In this document: positions 29,626 through 36,840 of the stretch, one piece after another
How positions within the stretch are numbered: the first letter of the stretch is position 1
How the letters are laid out: every line of letters starts with the position of its first letter
Assembly: GCF_015712165.1 (NCBI RefSeq)
Contig: NZ_JADPZX010000001.1
Coordinates: 5,096,001-5,160,000 of the forward strand
Direction of reading: 5' to 3'
DNA length: 64,000 bases
Source of the DNA: Streptomyces spinoverrucosus
GTDB taxonomy: Bacteria > Actinomycetota > Actinomycetes > Streptomycetales > Streptomycetaceae
Position numbers and translations under genes: made by a program
The notes under the pieces: generated by a model
Told to the model about the DNA's origin: nothing
Databases searched by the model: none
The model's input: the letters and a program-made list of their open reading frames with translations, nothing else

Positions 29626-30141
29626 TCAGTCGTCTGTTGCCGCGGGGTCGACGATGCGGACGCCGAAGTGGGCGCTGAGGGCGGTGCAGGCGCGGCACGG
29701 GGTGGCGAAGCCGCCGTGCAGGGGGTCGCCGTCCTCGCGGATGCGTCGGGCGGTGAGTTTGGCCTGTTTGAGCGCTTTGCGGGCTTCGCCGTTGGTCATG
29801 GGTTTGCGGGCGGCGCGTTTGCTGCGGGCGGCGTCGGCGGCGGTGATGTGCCGGGAGATGAGGATGGCTTCGGCGCAGCGGCCGGTGAAGCGGTCGCGTT
29901 GGGCGCTGGTGAGGGTGTCCAGGAAGTCCTGGACGAGGTGGTGGAGGGGTGGGGGTTGGTCGCCGCGGGCGGCGGTGCCGGTGAGGGTGGCGCCGCGGAC
30001 GGAGAGGGCGGCGGCGACGGTCGGGAGTATGCCGTCGCGGCGGTGGCGGAGGGTGGGCGCGGTGCGGGTGTCGGTGGCGCTCCAGCCGATGCGCGGGTCG
30101 CCGGATGTGCTGGCGTGTGGTCCCGTTTGCGTCGCGTTCAT
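29626..30141 (-). CDS. YwqJ-like nucleotide/nucleic-acid deaminase domain protein
   Basis: The 171-residue protein has the zinc-deaminase signature split over two motifs: CAE at 89-91 (FTGRCAEAILISRHI) and PCRAC at 148-152 (FATPCRACTALSAHFGV). This is the pattern of YwqJ-type deaminases from polymorphic toxins, in which Cys replaces His in the first motif and the Glu acts as proton shuttle. No signal peptide, secretion domain or long repeat tract is present, so it is either an intracellular effector or a detached toxin domain. ATG 30141 is supported by AGGGGAAA upstream; an in-frame ATG at 30165 is less likely. The SUKH-3 gene follows. Target (DNA, RNA or nucleotide) unknown. Confidence 0.78.
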   Translation of the reverse strand: MNATQTGPHASTSGDPRIGWSATDTRTAPTLRHRRDGILPTVAAALSVRGATLTGTAARGDQPPPLHHLVQDFLDTLTSAQRDRFTGRCAEAILISRHITAADAARSKRAARKPMTNGEARKALKQAKLTARRIREDGDPLHGGFATPCRACTALSAHFGVRIVDPAATDD

Positions 30142-30469
30142 GATCGTATTTCCCCTCCCGTGCATCCCCCCGGCGGACACAGAGTGCCAAATGCCGTGGC
30201 CGGTGCGGAAGCTGGGGCGCTGCGACACGCCCGGGATCGGTAGGGCTGTCACGGTGGGGTGACGGCTGGTCACCGTGGGCGGAGTGAGGGTTTCCGGTGC
30301 TGTGACGTGCGCCGGTGACCGGTTTCGTCGTACCGCATAGGCTGTCGGCACCACGATGCGCGGTCAACGCGTTGGAGACAGTCGATACGGGGCGTAGTGG
30401 GCCGAAGGGTTCCAAGGGGTCCAAGGGTTCGCTACGGGTCGTACCAGAGTGCCGCAGGGGGCAACCGCC
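30142..30469. other. Divergent promoter region of the toxin/SUKH locus
   Basis: This 328-bp interval separates the leftward deaminase-SUKH-3 pair from the rightward fusion genes. It contains several GTCAC/GTGAC half-sites around 30247-30320, a TAGGCT -10 candidate at 30338-30343 for the rightward genes, and CCAAGGG repeats at 30411-30427 in the probable leader. No gene is visible. Confidence 0.5.
30338..30343 (+). promoter_or_regulatory. Candidate -10 box (TAGGCT) for the rightward SUKH genes
   Basis: TAGGCT lies 127 bp before the ATG at 30470, the position of a normal promoter with a leader of about 115-120 bases. A -35 box is not clear. Confidence 0.35.
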
Positions 30470-31468
30470 ATGACGACAGGTCGGCTCGGGCAGCAAGCCG
30501 CGCCGCCGAACGCGGCCTACGCCGGGCAGGTCGTGCATTTCCCGGATCCGGTTCGGGCGGCCCGTCACCCGAGAGGGGTACGGGTGGACGAGCGCGGCTA
30601 CCCCGACTTCTCGCCCTATGCGCGTGCGGTCGCGGAGATCGCGGAGCCGCCGGCGGGTTTCGGTGTGGACGAGTTGCGGTTGACGGACTACGTGTCGGCG
30701 AACGCGGTGCTGTCGGCGTCGGGGCACGACCTGTGGGACACGGTGGTGCCGGTGGCGACCCCGCACGGGTGGACGTGGCATCACGTGGCGGGTTCGCGGC
30801 GGCTGGAGTTGGTGCCGGTCGAGGTGAAGGCCTTGCTGCGGCATCACGGTGGGATCGCGACGGCGGCGGTGGAGCAGGCGAAGCGGGGGACGCGACCGCT
30901 TCAGGAGACGCGGCCGGCGCATTTCGGGTTGCCGAAGTCGGGGTTGGCGGTGACAGAGACGCAGGTGCAGGGGGTCGAGGAGGACCTCGGGTACCGGTTG
31001 CCGGGCGCGTACCGCTCGTTCTTGAAGGCGGCGGGTGGGTGTGCGCCCGTCGGGACCGCGCTGGACGCGGAGTTGGGGCTGTTGATCGACCAGCCGTTCT
31101 TCACGGTGCGGGACGAGGCGGCGGTCAATGACCTGGTGTATGTGAACAAGTGCCTGCGGGACCATCTGACCAAGGACTACTTGGGTGTTGGGTTTGTGCA
31201 GGGTGGTCTGCTGGCCGTGAAGGTGAAGGGCGAGCGGATCGGTTCGGTGTGGTTCTGCGCGTACGACGACGCGCGGGATGTCGATCCTTCGTGGTCGCCC
31301 GCGGAGCGGGTGGAGCGGTTGTTGCTGCCGTGCGGTGAGGACTTCGACGTCTTTCTGTCGCGGTTGGCGGGGTCGCCGCCGGAGTTGGAGACGGTGGCGA
31401 ATCTGATGGTGGACGGCGGGTTCGCGCGGGCGGTCGACGTCTCGTCCTCGGTGTCTGCGGGGGAGTGA
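30470..31468 (+). CDS. WHH/HNH nuclease-like domain fused to SUKH-1 (SMI1/KNR4) domain
   Basis: The 332-residue protein has two parts. Residues about 70-135 contain SASGHDLWDTVVP, HGWTWHHVAGSR, LELVPVEVKALLRHHGG, very like the WHH-type HNH nuclease domain of polymorphic toxins (WHH, LVP..xH, HxGG), but the His expected after LVP is Lys, so activity may be lost. Residues about 160-310 hold a SUKH-1/SMI1-KNR4 domain (VQGVEEDLGYRLPGAYRSFL, then AAGGCAPVG). A toxin-like domain and an immunity-type domain in one chain is unusual. ATG 30470 has CAGGGGG 8 bp upstream. The next gene starts 7 bp after the stop, so they form an operon. Confidence 0.75.
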   Translation: MTTGRLGQQAAPPNAAYAGQVVHFPDPVRAARHPRGVRVDERGYPDFSPYARAVAEIAEPPAGFGVDELRLTDYVSANAVLSASGHDLWDTVVPVATPHGWTWHHVAGSRRLELVPVEVKALLRHHGGIATAAVEQAKRGTRPLQETRPAHFGLPKSGLAVTETQVQGVEEDLGYRLPGAYRSFLKAAGGCAPVGTALDAELGLLIDQPFFTVRDEAAVNDLVYVNKCLRDHLTKDYLGVGFVQGGLLAVKVKGERIGSVWFCAYDDARDVDPSWSPAERVERLLLPCGEDFDVFLSRLAGSPPELETVANLMVDGGFARAVDVSSSVSAGE

Positions 31469-31475
31469 GCTGACG

Positions 31476-34427
31476 ATGGTGACCTTCGCGCAGGCGCAGG
31501 AGCGCGCCGAGGAGTGGATCAACGGGGATGTGCCGTCGTACCAGCATCGCGAGGTGCGGGTACGGGAGTTCGAGCTCGGGTTCGTGGTGTGGGCCGAGGA
31601 CCGCGCGGACGGGCCGCGTTCGGACGGGGGCACGCAGCGGCTGGTGATCGCACGGGACAGCGGGGAGGCCACGTTGTGGCCGTCGCTGCCGGTGGGGGAG
31701 GTCGTTCGGCGGTACGAGGAGGAGTACGGGCGTCCTGACGGGGCGTCCGAGTCGCCGGCACCGGCGGGTGCGGAGCGGGTGGATCTGAATCAGACGTCGT
31801 TCTTGTTGAGTCCGCCGGAGTGGTTGCAGGAAGCGGCCGACAAGCTGGGGATTCCGGATCGGCGGGGGGCGTCTGCTTCTGCTGGGGCCGGTGGCGGTGA
31901 GGGTGGGCCTGCTGGTGCTGGTGCTGGTGCTGGTGCTGGTGCTGGTGCTGGTGCTGGTGCTGGTGGTGGTGCTGGTGGTGGTGGCGCTGGTGCTGGTGGT
32001 GGGGCCGCTTGGCCTGCTGCTGGTGGTGGTGCTGACGGGGCGTTGTCGTCGGAGTCCGGGGCGGGGAGTGCGCCGGGGGTGCCTGCGGGCGCGACTCCGT
32101 GGGCCGGGACGGATACCAACGCCGATGCCGGTGAGGATCGTTCCGTGCCGCTGCCGGCGACGGTTTTCGCGCCGCCGTTGAGTGGGGCCGATGAGGAGGA
32201 GTCGCCGGTGGCGCCTCCGGAGGCGCAGACGGCGTTGATGGCGGGGGGCAGCCAGCTTCCGCCTACGGCGGTTGCGCCGGCGGTCGATGAGACGGGCTCG
32301 CGGGGGGCCGGCTCGCAGGGAGTGAGCTCGCAGGCGGTGGGTACGCCGGGCGCGGGCGCCGTGCAGGGGGGCTCGTCGGTGGGCGGTACGCCTCCGCAGG
32401 CGCCGCCTGCGCCGACGTATGGGTACCCGCAGGGTGTTGTGGGTGGTTCGGGGGGTGCGGCGGTGCCGGGTACGCCGGTGCCGGGTACGCCGACGCCTCC
32501 GCCGGTGCCGGGTACGCCGTCGTCGGGTGCGGTGGGTGCGGTGGGTGCGGCGGGTGCGGCGGGTGCTCCAGGTGTCCCAGGTGCTCCAAGTGCTCCAGGT
32601 GGCCCGGGTGGCCCGGGTGGCCCGGCGTACGGCTATCCGCAGGCGCCGGGTGCGCCCCAGCCGTCGGCCGGTGGGGGGCGGCCGCTCGCTCCGAACGCCG
32701 GGGACATCGCCGATGCCGCGACGAGCAAGGCGGCGCCTCCGCCGCGTCGTGGGCGGGGCGGAGGCGCGACGCCGCCCCCGCCGCCCGGAGTTCCAGGCAC
32801 GCCGGGTGCGCGCCCGGGGAGTACGCCTCCGCCGCCCGGCGCGCCGGGTACGCCGGGGGCGTCGGCGGGCGCGTACGTGCCCACTCAGCTTGTGTCGTCC
32901 CTCGGGCCCGACGGCCCTGGGGGACCTGCGGCCGGTCCGGGCGCACCGCAGGCGCCGGGTACCCCGACTCCGCCCGGGCCTGTGAACCCGCCGGGAACTC
33001 CGGGCACGCCGGGCGGTACGCCTCCCGGCGGTGTCCACCATGCCGCGACGATGCTGGCCGACCCCGGTCAGACGGGCCCGGGTGGGGGTGCACCGCAGCC
33101 TCCGGGCGCGCCTCAGCCTCCGGGTGCCCCGGGTGCCCCGGGTGCGCCAGGTGCCCCGGGTGCGCCTCAGCCGCCGAGCGTGCCCGGCGCGCACGGCTCC
33201 GCTGGGGGCGCGCATGGTGCCGTACACCACGCGGAGACCGTGCTGGCCGCGCCCCCCGTGGGCGCCCCCGGCACGCCCCCGCCCCCGCAGGCCCCGGGTG
33301 TCCCCGGCATGCCTCCGGGTGCCCCGCAGCCGATGCCGCAGGCGCCGGGCGCGATGCCGCCGCCTGTCGCTCCGCCGGCGCCCGGTCAGCAGCCGATGCC
33401 GGGGCAGCCTGTTCCCGGTCAGCCGCCTGCGTACGGCTACCCGCACCAGGGTCAGCCGACCGTCGGACCGGGCTATCAGGCCGTACTGCGCTACCGCGCG
33501 CAGGACGGTTCCGAGCAGCAGCTGATCCGGCGTTCGGCGCCGGGTACGCCGCACCCGGAGTGGCAGATCTTCCATGAGCTGCGGGCGATGAACGTACCGC
33601 CGGACCAGGTGCTGGAGCTGCACACCGAGTTGGAGTCGTGCGAGCTGCCGGGCGCGTACTGTGCGCGGATGATCCGCGAGCAGTGGCCGCAGGCGCGGAT
33701 CACGAGCATCGCGCCGTACGGCACGGACCACGCGAGCCGCCAGCAGGGCATGCGGCAACTGCTCGCGCACCATGGTGAGTTGCATCAGGTGGCGGACGGT
33801 CCCGCGCGCCCCGCGCCGGTGCGTGCGCCGTTGCCGCCGGTGCAGCCGGTGCCGCCGATTCCGCCGGAGGGTGTGGCGCAGGAGCTGGCGGGGGCGTTCG
33901 GGCCGGGCGTGTTCCGGTTCGAGCAGGCGGCGGTGTCCCGGCAGGGCGTGCCGCCGGTCGTGGCGCACACGCTGGTGGCGGCCGGCCTGCCGCTGGACAT
34001 GGGGCCGTTCTTCTGGGCGCAGGCGCAGCCGGGGCGGCCGGTGCCGACGCTCGCCGAGCTGGCGCAGGAGCGGGGGGTGCAGCCGGCGTCGGACGCGGGG
34101 TCGTACCTCGTCATGGGCAGCGACTTCGGCAAGGCGATCTGTGTGCAGTACGGCACGGCGAACATCGTGGCCGTGCCGGTGGAGGCGGGGCCCGGCGGTG
34201 CGCCGGTGCCGCCGCAGTTCGTGAACACCGGGCTGCCGGAGTTCGTGCGCTGTCTGGCGCTGCTCGGCCGGATGTGGCGTCTGCGGTTCGGGCTGAACCA
34301 GGAGCAGGCGGGCCGCTGGACCGTCGACTTCCAGGCCCAGTTGGCCTCGCTCGATCCGGCGGCGCTGGGTTCGCCGGAGAGCTGGTGGTCGGTGCTGCTG
34401 GAGCAGATGTGGGACGGGTTGCTGTGA
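31476..34427 (+). CDS. Imm35 - Gly/Pro/Ala linker - deaminase-like - SUKH-4 multidomain protein
   Basis: The 983-residue protein reads as follows. Residues 1-90 are an Imm35-like domain (GFVVWAEDRADG, QRLVIARDSGEATLWPS). Residues about 100-660 are low complexity: an (AG)n tract at about 145-185, then PGTP-, PGAP- and GAPQ-type collagen-like repeats, with two related inserts, VHHAATMLA and VHHAETVLA. Residues about 665-770 look like an XOO_2897-type deaminase (HPEWQIFHEL with His693; HTELESCELPGAYCARM with Cys722 and Cys729). Residues about 790-983 look like SUKH-4 (FEQAAVSRQGVPPVVAHTL, SYLVMGSDFGKAICVQYG, FGLNQEQAGRWTVDFQAQL). No signal peptide. Start ATG 31476 with GGGGGAG upstream. It would be cytosolic; the role of the fusion is unknown. 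Confidence 0.75.
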   Translation: MVTFAQAQERAEEWINGDVPSYQHREVRVREFELGFVVWAEDRADGPRSDGGTQRLVIARDSGEATLWPSLPVGEVVRRYEEEYGRPDGASESPAPAGAERVDLNQTSFLLSPPEWLQEAADKLGIPDRRGASASAGAGGGEGGPAGAGAGAGAGAGAGAGAGGGAGGGGAGAGGGAAWPAAGGGADGALSSESGAGSAPGVPAGATPWAGTDTNADAGEDRSVPLPATVFAPPLSGADEEESPVAPPEAQTALMAGGSQLPPTAVAPAVDETGSRGAGSQGVSSQAVGTPGAGAVQGGSSVGGTPPQAPPAPTYGYPQGVVGGSGGAAVPGTPVPGTPTPPPVPGTPSSGAVGAVGAAGAAGAPGVPGAPSAPGGPGGPGGPAYGYPQAPGAPQPSAGGGRPLAPNAGDIADAATSKAAPPPRRGRGGGATPPPPPGVPGTPGARPGSTPPPPGAPGTPGASAGAYVPTQLVSSLGPDGPGGPAAGPGAPQAPGTPTPPGPVNPPGTPGTPGGTPPGGVHHAATMLADPGQTGPGGGAPQPPGAPQPPGAPGAPGAPGAPGAPQPPSVPGAHGSAGGAHGAVHHAETVLAAPPVGAPGTPPPPQAPGVPGMPPGAPQPMPQAPGAMPPPVAPPAPGQQPMPGQPVPGQPPAYGYPHQGQPTVGPGYQAVLRYRAQDGSEQQLIRRSAPGTPHPEWQIFHELRAMNVPPDQVLELHTELESCELPGAYCARMIREQWPQARITSIAPYGTDHASRQQGMRQLLAHHGELHQVADGPARPAPVRAPLPPVQPVPPIPPEGVAQELAGAFGPGVFRFEQAAVSRQGVPPVVAHTLVAAGLPLDMGPFFWAQAQPGRPVPTLAELAQERGVQPASDAGSYLVMGSDFGKAICVQYGTANIVAVPVEAGPGGAPVPPQFVNTGLPEFVRCLALLGRMWRLRFGLNQEQAGRWTVDFQAQLASLDPAALGSPESWWSVLLEQMWDGLL
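31909..32032 (+). repeat. GCTGGT hexanucleotide tract coding (AG)n
   Basis: GCTGGT units run almost unbroken from about 31909 to 31965 and continue as GGTGGT/GCTGGT variants to about 32032, all in frame (Ala-Gly and Gly-Gly). Such a tract can change length by slippage in units of two codons without breaking the frame, so the linker length may vary between strains. Confidence 0.85.
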
Positions 34428-34487
34428 GGCGTATGCCGAACTGACATCCGCTGCGGGAAGGGCCGGGCCTGGTCGGTGCTTTCTAGG

Positions 34488-35761
34488 GGTCGTCGCAACA
34501 CGTGGTCGTGTTGATCAGGCCGCGAGCAGTTTATGCAGGCGCTCGGCTGGGGTTTCCCAGCCGAGCGTTTTGCGTGGGCGACCGTTGAGTTCGGCGGCCA
34601 CGGCGTCCAGGTGCTTGCGGGTGTGGACCGAGAGGTCGGTGCCCTTGGGGAAGTACTGCCGCAGCAGGCCGTTGGTGTTCTCGTTGGAGCCTCGCTGCCA
34701 GGGGCTGGCCGGGTCGCAGAAGTAGACCGGGATGCCGGTGGCGACGGTGAACGCGCCGTGGGCGCCCATCTCGCTTCCCTGGTCCCAGGTCAGGGACCGT
34801 GTGAGGTGCGAGGGCAGGGTCTGGACCGTGGTGACCAGCACGTCCCGGACGCTCTCGGCGCCGTGGTCGCCGGGCAGGTGCAGGAGCATGACGTAGCGGG
34901 TGGCGCGCTCGACCAGGGTGCCGATGGCCGACTTACCGTCCTTGCCGATGATGAGGTCGCCTTCCCAGTGGCCGGGCACGGCCCGGTCTTCCGCTTCGGC
35001 GGGCCGTTCGCTGATCATCACCATGGGGGTGGAAAACCGTGGCTGGCGCTGCTGGGCCTGGCGACGCGGCTTGCGCCGGGCGCGACCGGTCCGCAGGGCG
35101 CGGGCCAGCTCACGGCGCAACTCTCCGCGTCCTTGGACGTAGAGAGCCTGGTAAACCGTCTCGTGGACCACATGCATCTCCGGCCGCTCGGGCAACTGTG
35201 CCCGCAGAGCCTGGCAGATCTGCTCCGGACTCCACCGTAGATGCAGGTGGTCCTGGATGAAGTCCCGCAGCTCACGGTTCCGGCTGATCTTTCCCGGCTT
35301 GGGGCGGGGCCGGCGGGCATCGGCGCGGGCCTGGGCGGCGTGCGGCCGGTACTGGCCGTTGCCCGGATGCCGGTTACGGCGGATCTCGCGGCTGACGGTG
35401 GACGGGCTACGGCCCAGCTCGGCCGCGATCGCCCGGAGCGTGGCCTTCTCCCGCAGCCGGTCAGCGATGTAGATCCGGTCGGCCTCACGCAGATACCGGG
35501 ACGGACCAGAAGGCGGCACCACCGCGTTGATCGGTGGTGCCGCCTTCTGCCTACGGTCGGCGCTGCGGCCGTTACGCCACTTTCTGCCGGTCCGCTCGTC
35601 GATACCGACCAGCCGGCAAGCTTCCTTGTTGCTGTAGCCCTGTTGCACGAGCCGGGAGTATTCCGTCCGCTCCCGGCTCAGCTTCACAGGCCCCTGAGCC
35701 GTCCGGTCCCCACGAATCTCGAAGTCCATTGCCACCCCTGAACTGGGGTGTTGCAACGACC
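34488..35761 (-). mobile_element. IS30-family insertion sequence
   Basis: The element carries one IS30-type transposase gene and has inverted ends GGTCGTCGCAACAC (34488-34501) and GTGTTGCAACGACC (35748-35761), which match at 13 of 14 positions in opposite orientation. The ends may extend one to three bases further outward (AGGG against CACT). No target duplication is obvious. It is inserted between the SUKH-4 gene and a coiled-coil gene and does not interrupt either. With an intact transposase it may be active. Confidence 0.88.
34515..35729 (-). CDS. IS30-family transposase
   Basis: The 404-residue protein has two N-terminal helix-turn-helix regions (SRLVQQGYSNKEACRLVGID and ATLRAIAAELGRSPSTVSRE) and an IS30-type DDE domain: first Asp in PGHWEGDLIIG, second in SLTWDQGSEM, and Glu in QRGSNENTNGLLRQYFPKG. 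It catalyses excision and insertion of its own element. The start ATG 35729 lies just inside the right end; a longer in-frame extension crosses the inverted repeat and is rejected. The frame is intact. Confidence 0.94.
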   Translation of the reverse strand: MDFEIRGDRTAQGPVKLSRERTEYSRLVQQGYSNKEACRLVGIDERTGRKWRNGRSADRRQKAAPPINAVVPPSGPSRYLREADRIYIADRLREKATLRAIAAELGRSPSTVSREIRRNRHPGNGQYRPHAAQARADARRPRPKPGKISRNRELRDFIQDHLHLRWSPEQICQALRAQLPERPEMHVVHETVYQALYVQGRGELRRELARALRTGRARRKPRRQAQQRQPRFSTPMVMISERPAEAEDRAVPGHWEGDLIIGKDGKSAIGTLVERATRYVMLLHLPGDHGAESVRDVLVTTVQTLPSHLTRSLTWDQGSEMGAHGAFTVATGIPVYFCDPASPWQRGSNENTNGLLRQYFPKGTDLSVHTRKHLDAVAAELNGRPRKTLGWETPAERLHKLLAA

Positions 35762-35922
35762 ACTCGAACTGAAGGTCGCGTGACCTGGCCCGGCCTTTCT
35801 GCTTTCCGGATGCCCGACCGTTCTGCATACGAGTGTCGGCTACGGAGTGTCAGATTATGACCGCTTATGTCCGATACATCAAAATATGCGCTGAATCAAC
35901 GTCGCTCGCGAGGGGTTCCGGA

Positions 35923-36813
35923 ATGAGCAGCGCATCCGTGTCGCCGCATGGCTTCGTGACAGTCCGCGGGCGCAGTTACCGCCCCGACCAGGTCGATGCG
36001 TACGCCGACGCCCTGTCCGAGGATCGTGACGCCGCCTGGGAGCGAGCCGCCCGCCTCACCGTCCTCGCCAGGGAGATGGAGGAGGAGGCCGAGCGGTTGC
36101 GGGAGACGCTGGCCGAGCTTCCGCCGCAGACGTACGAGGCGCTCGGGGAGGGCGCGCGGCGCCTTTTCCAGATGGCGCAGGAGGAAGCGGCGGCGGTACG
36201 GGAGCGCGCGCGGCGCGAGGCGCACGAACAGCTTGCGCAGGCCGAAGCGCACGCCGAGAGCGTGCGCCGGGCGGCGCAGGACGAGGCGGACGCGCTGCTG
36301 GCGGAGGTCGAGGAACGTTCCCGTCACCGGTTGCTCGCGGCGCAGGCCGAGGCGGACGAGATCCGCGTCGTTGCCCGGCGTGAGGTGAAGGAGGGGCGCA
36401 CGGAGGCGCTTTCGGCGTTGCGCGAGGTCCGGCAGCGCACCGACGCGATGCTGGCCGAGCAGGAGAAGGAGCACGTCGAGCGCTGGGCCGTGGCGGAACG
36501 CGAGGTCGTGGAGGGCGTCGCCGCCCTCGGCGCGCCGTACACCGAGCGGTTCGCGCGCGCGGAGGCCGCGTTGTCCGAGGCGACGCAGGACTTCGCCGAC
36601 GCCGAGCAGGCCGTCGGACGTCAGCAGGAGGAGGCGCGGGTGCTGGCCGCCGAGGTGCTCGCGGAGGCGCGGCTGCATGAGGACCGTATCGCCTGTGAGA
36701 CGGAGCGGGTGTTGCGGGAGCACGCGGAGCGCCGGGACGACGTGCAGGCGCACATGGACTGCGTAGGCAACAGCCTCGCGGAACTGACGGGAGGGCACGC
36801 CCCGGCGGAGTGA
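35923..36813 (+). CDS. Long coiled-coil protein (DivIVA/cellulose-binding-like)
   Basis: The 296-residue protein begins with a DivIVA-like short motif, FVTVRGRSYRPDQVDAYADA (about 11-30), and is then almost entirely an Ala/Glu/Arg-rich helix suited to coiled coil (residues 40-285), with heptad-like runs such as REEAHEQLAQAEAHAES-type segments. Streptomyces has several such proteins, often annotated as cellulose-binding or related to the Scy/FilP scaffold that works with DivIVA at hyphal tips. A cytoskeletal or polar scaffold role is inferred. ATG 35923 has GAGGGG 7 bp upstream. The leader (35762-35922) is A+T-rich and borders the IS element. It ends in a hairpin shared with the converging symporter gene. 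Confidence 0.8.
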   Translation: MSSASVSPHGFVTVRGRSYRPDQVDAYADALSEDRDAAWERAARLTVLAREMEEEAERLRETLAELPPQTYEALGEGARRLFQMAQEEAAAVRERARREAHEQLAQAEAHAESVRRAAQDEADALLAEVEERSRHRLLAAQAEADEIRVVARREVKEGRTEALSALREVRQRTDAMLAEQEKEHVERWAVAEREVVEGVAALGAPYTERFARAEAALSEATQDFADAEQAVGRQQEEARVLAAEVLAEARLHEDRIACETERVLREHAERRDDVQAHMDCVGNSLAELTGGHAPAE

Positions 36814-36825
36814 CCGCCGCCGGGG
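36800..36825. terminator. Bidirectional hairpin over the stop codon of the coiled-coil gene
   Basis: CCCCGGCGG (36800-36808) and CCGCCGGGG (36817-36825) pair perfectly around an 8-base loop that contains the TGA stop. It lies between converging genes. Confidence 0.65.
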
Positions 36826-36840
36826 TGTCCCCGGGTGCGG

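Noticed and set aside
29087..31672. Long minus-strand open frame (about 860 codons) across the deaminase and SUKH-1 region
   Set aside because: Only the last 164 codons have a ribosome site, family motifs and sensible composition; the rest is Arg/Pro-rich antisense of the SUKH-1 gene and intergenic DNA.
31909..32032. GCTGGT tract as a sequencing or assembly artefact that breaks the gene
   Set aside because: The tract is in frame over its whole length and the downstream deaminase and SUKH-4 domains remain in the same frame.
31125..33968. Minus-strand open frame of about 950 codons opposite the Imm35/SUKH-4 gene
   Set aside because: It is an Arg/His/Thr-repeat shadow of the low-complexity plus-strand gene, with no ribosome site and no domain.
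26355..36813. Integrated plasmid or prophage starting at tRNA-Gln
   Set aside because: I see no integrase, excisionase, replication gene or att-like duplication of the tRNA end in the window; only one HTH gene and one IS element suggest mobility.
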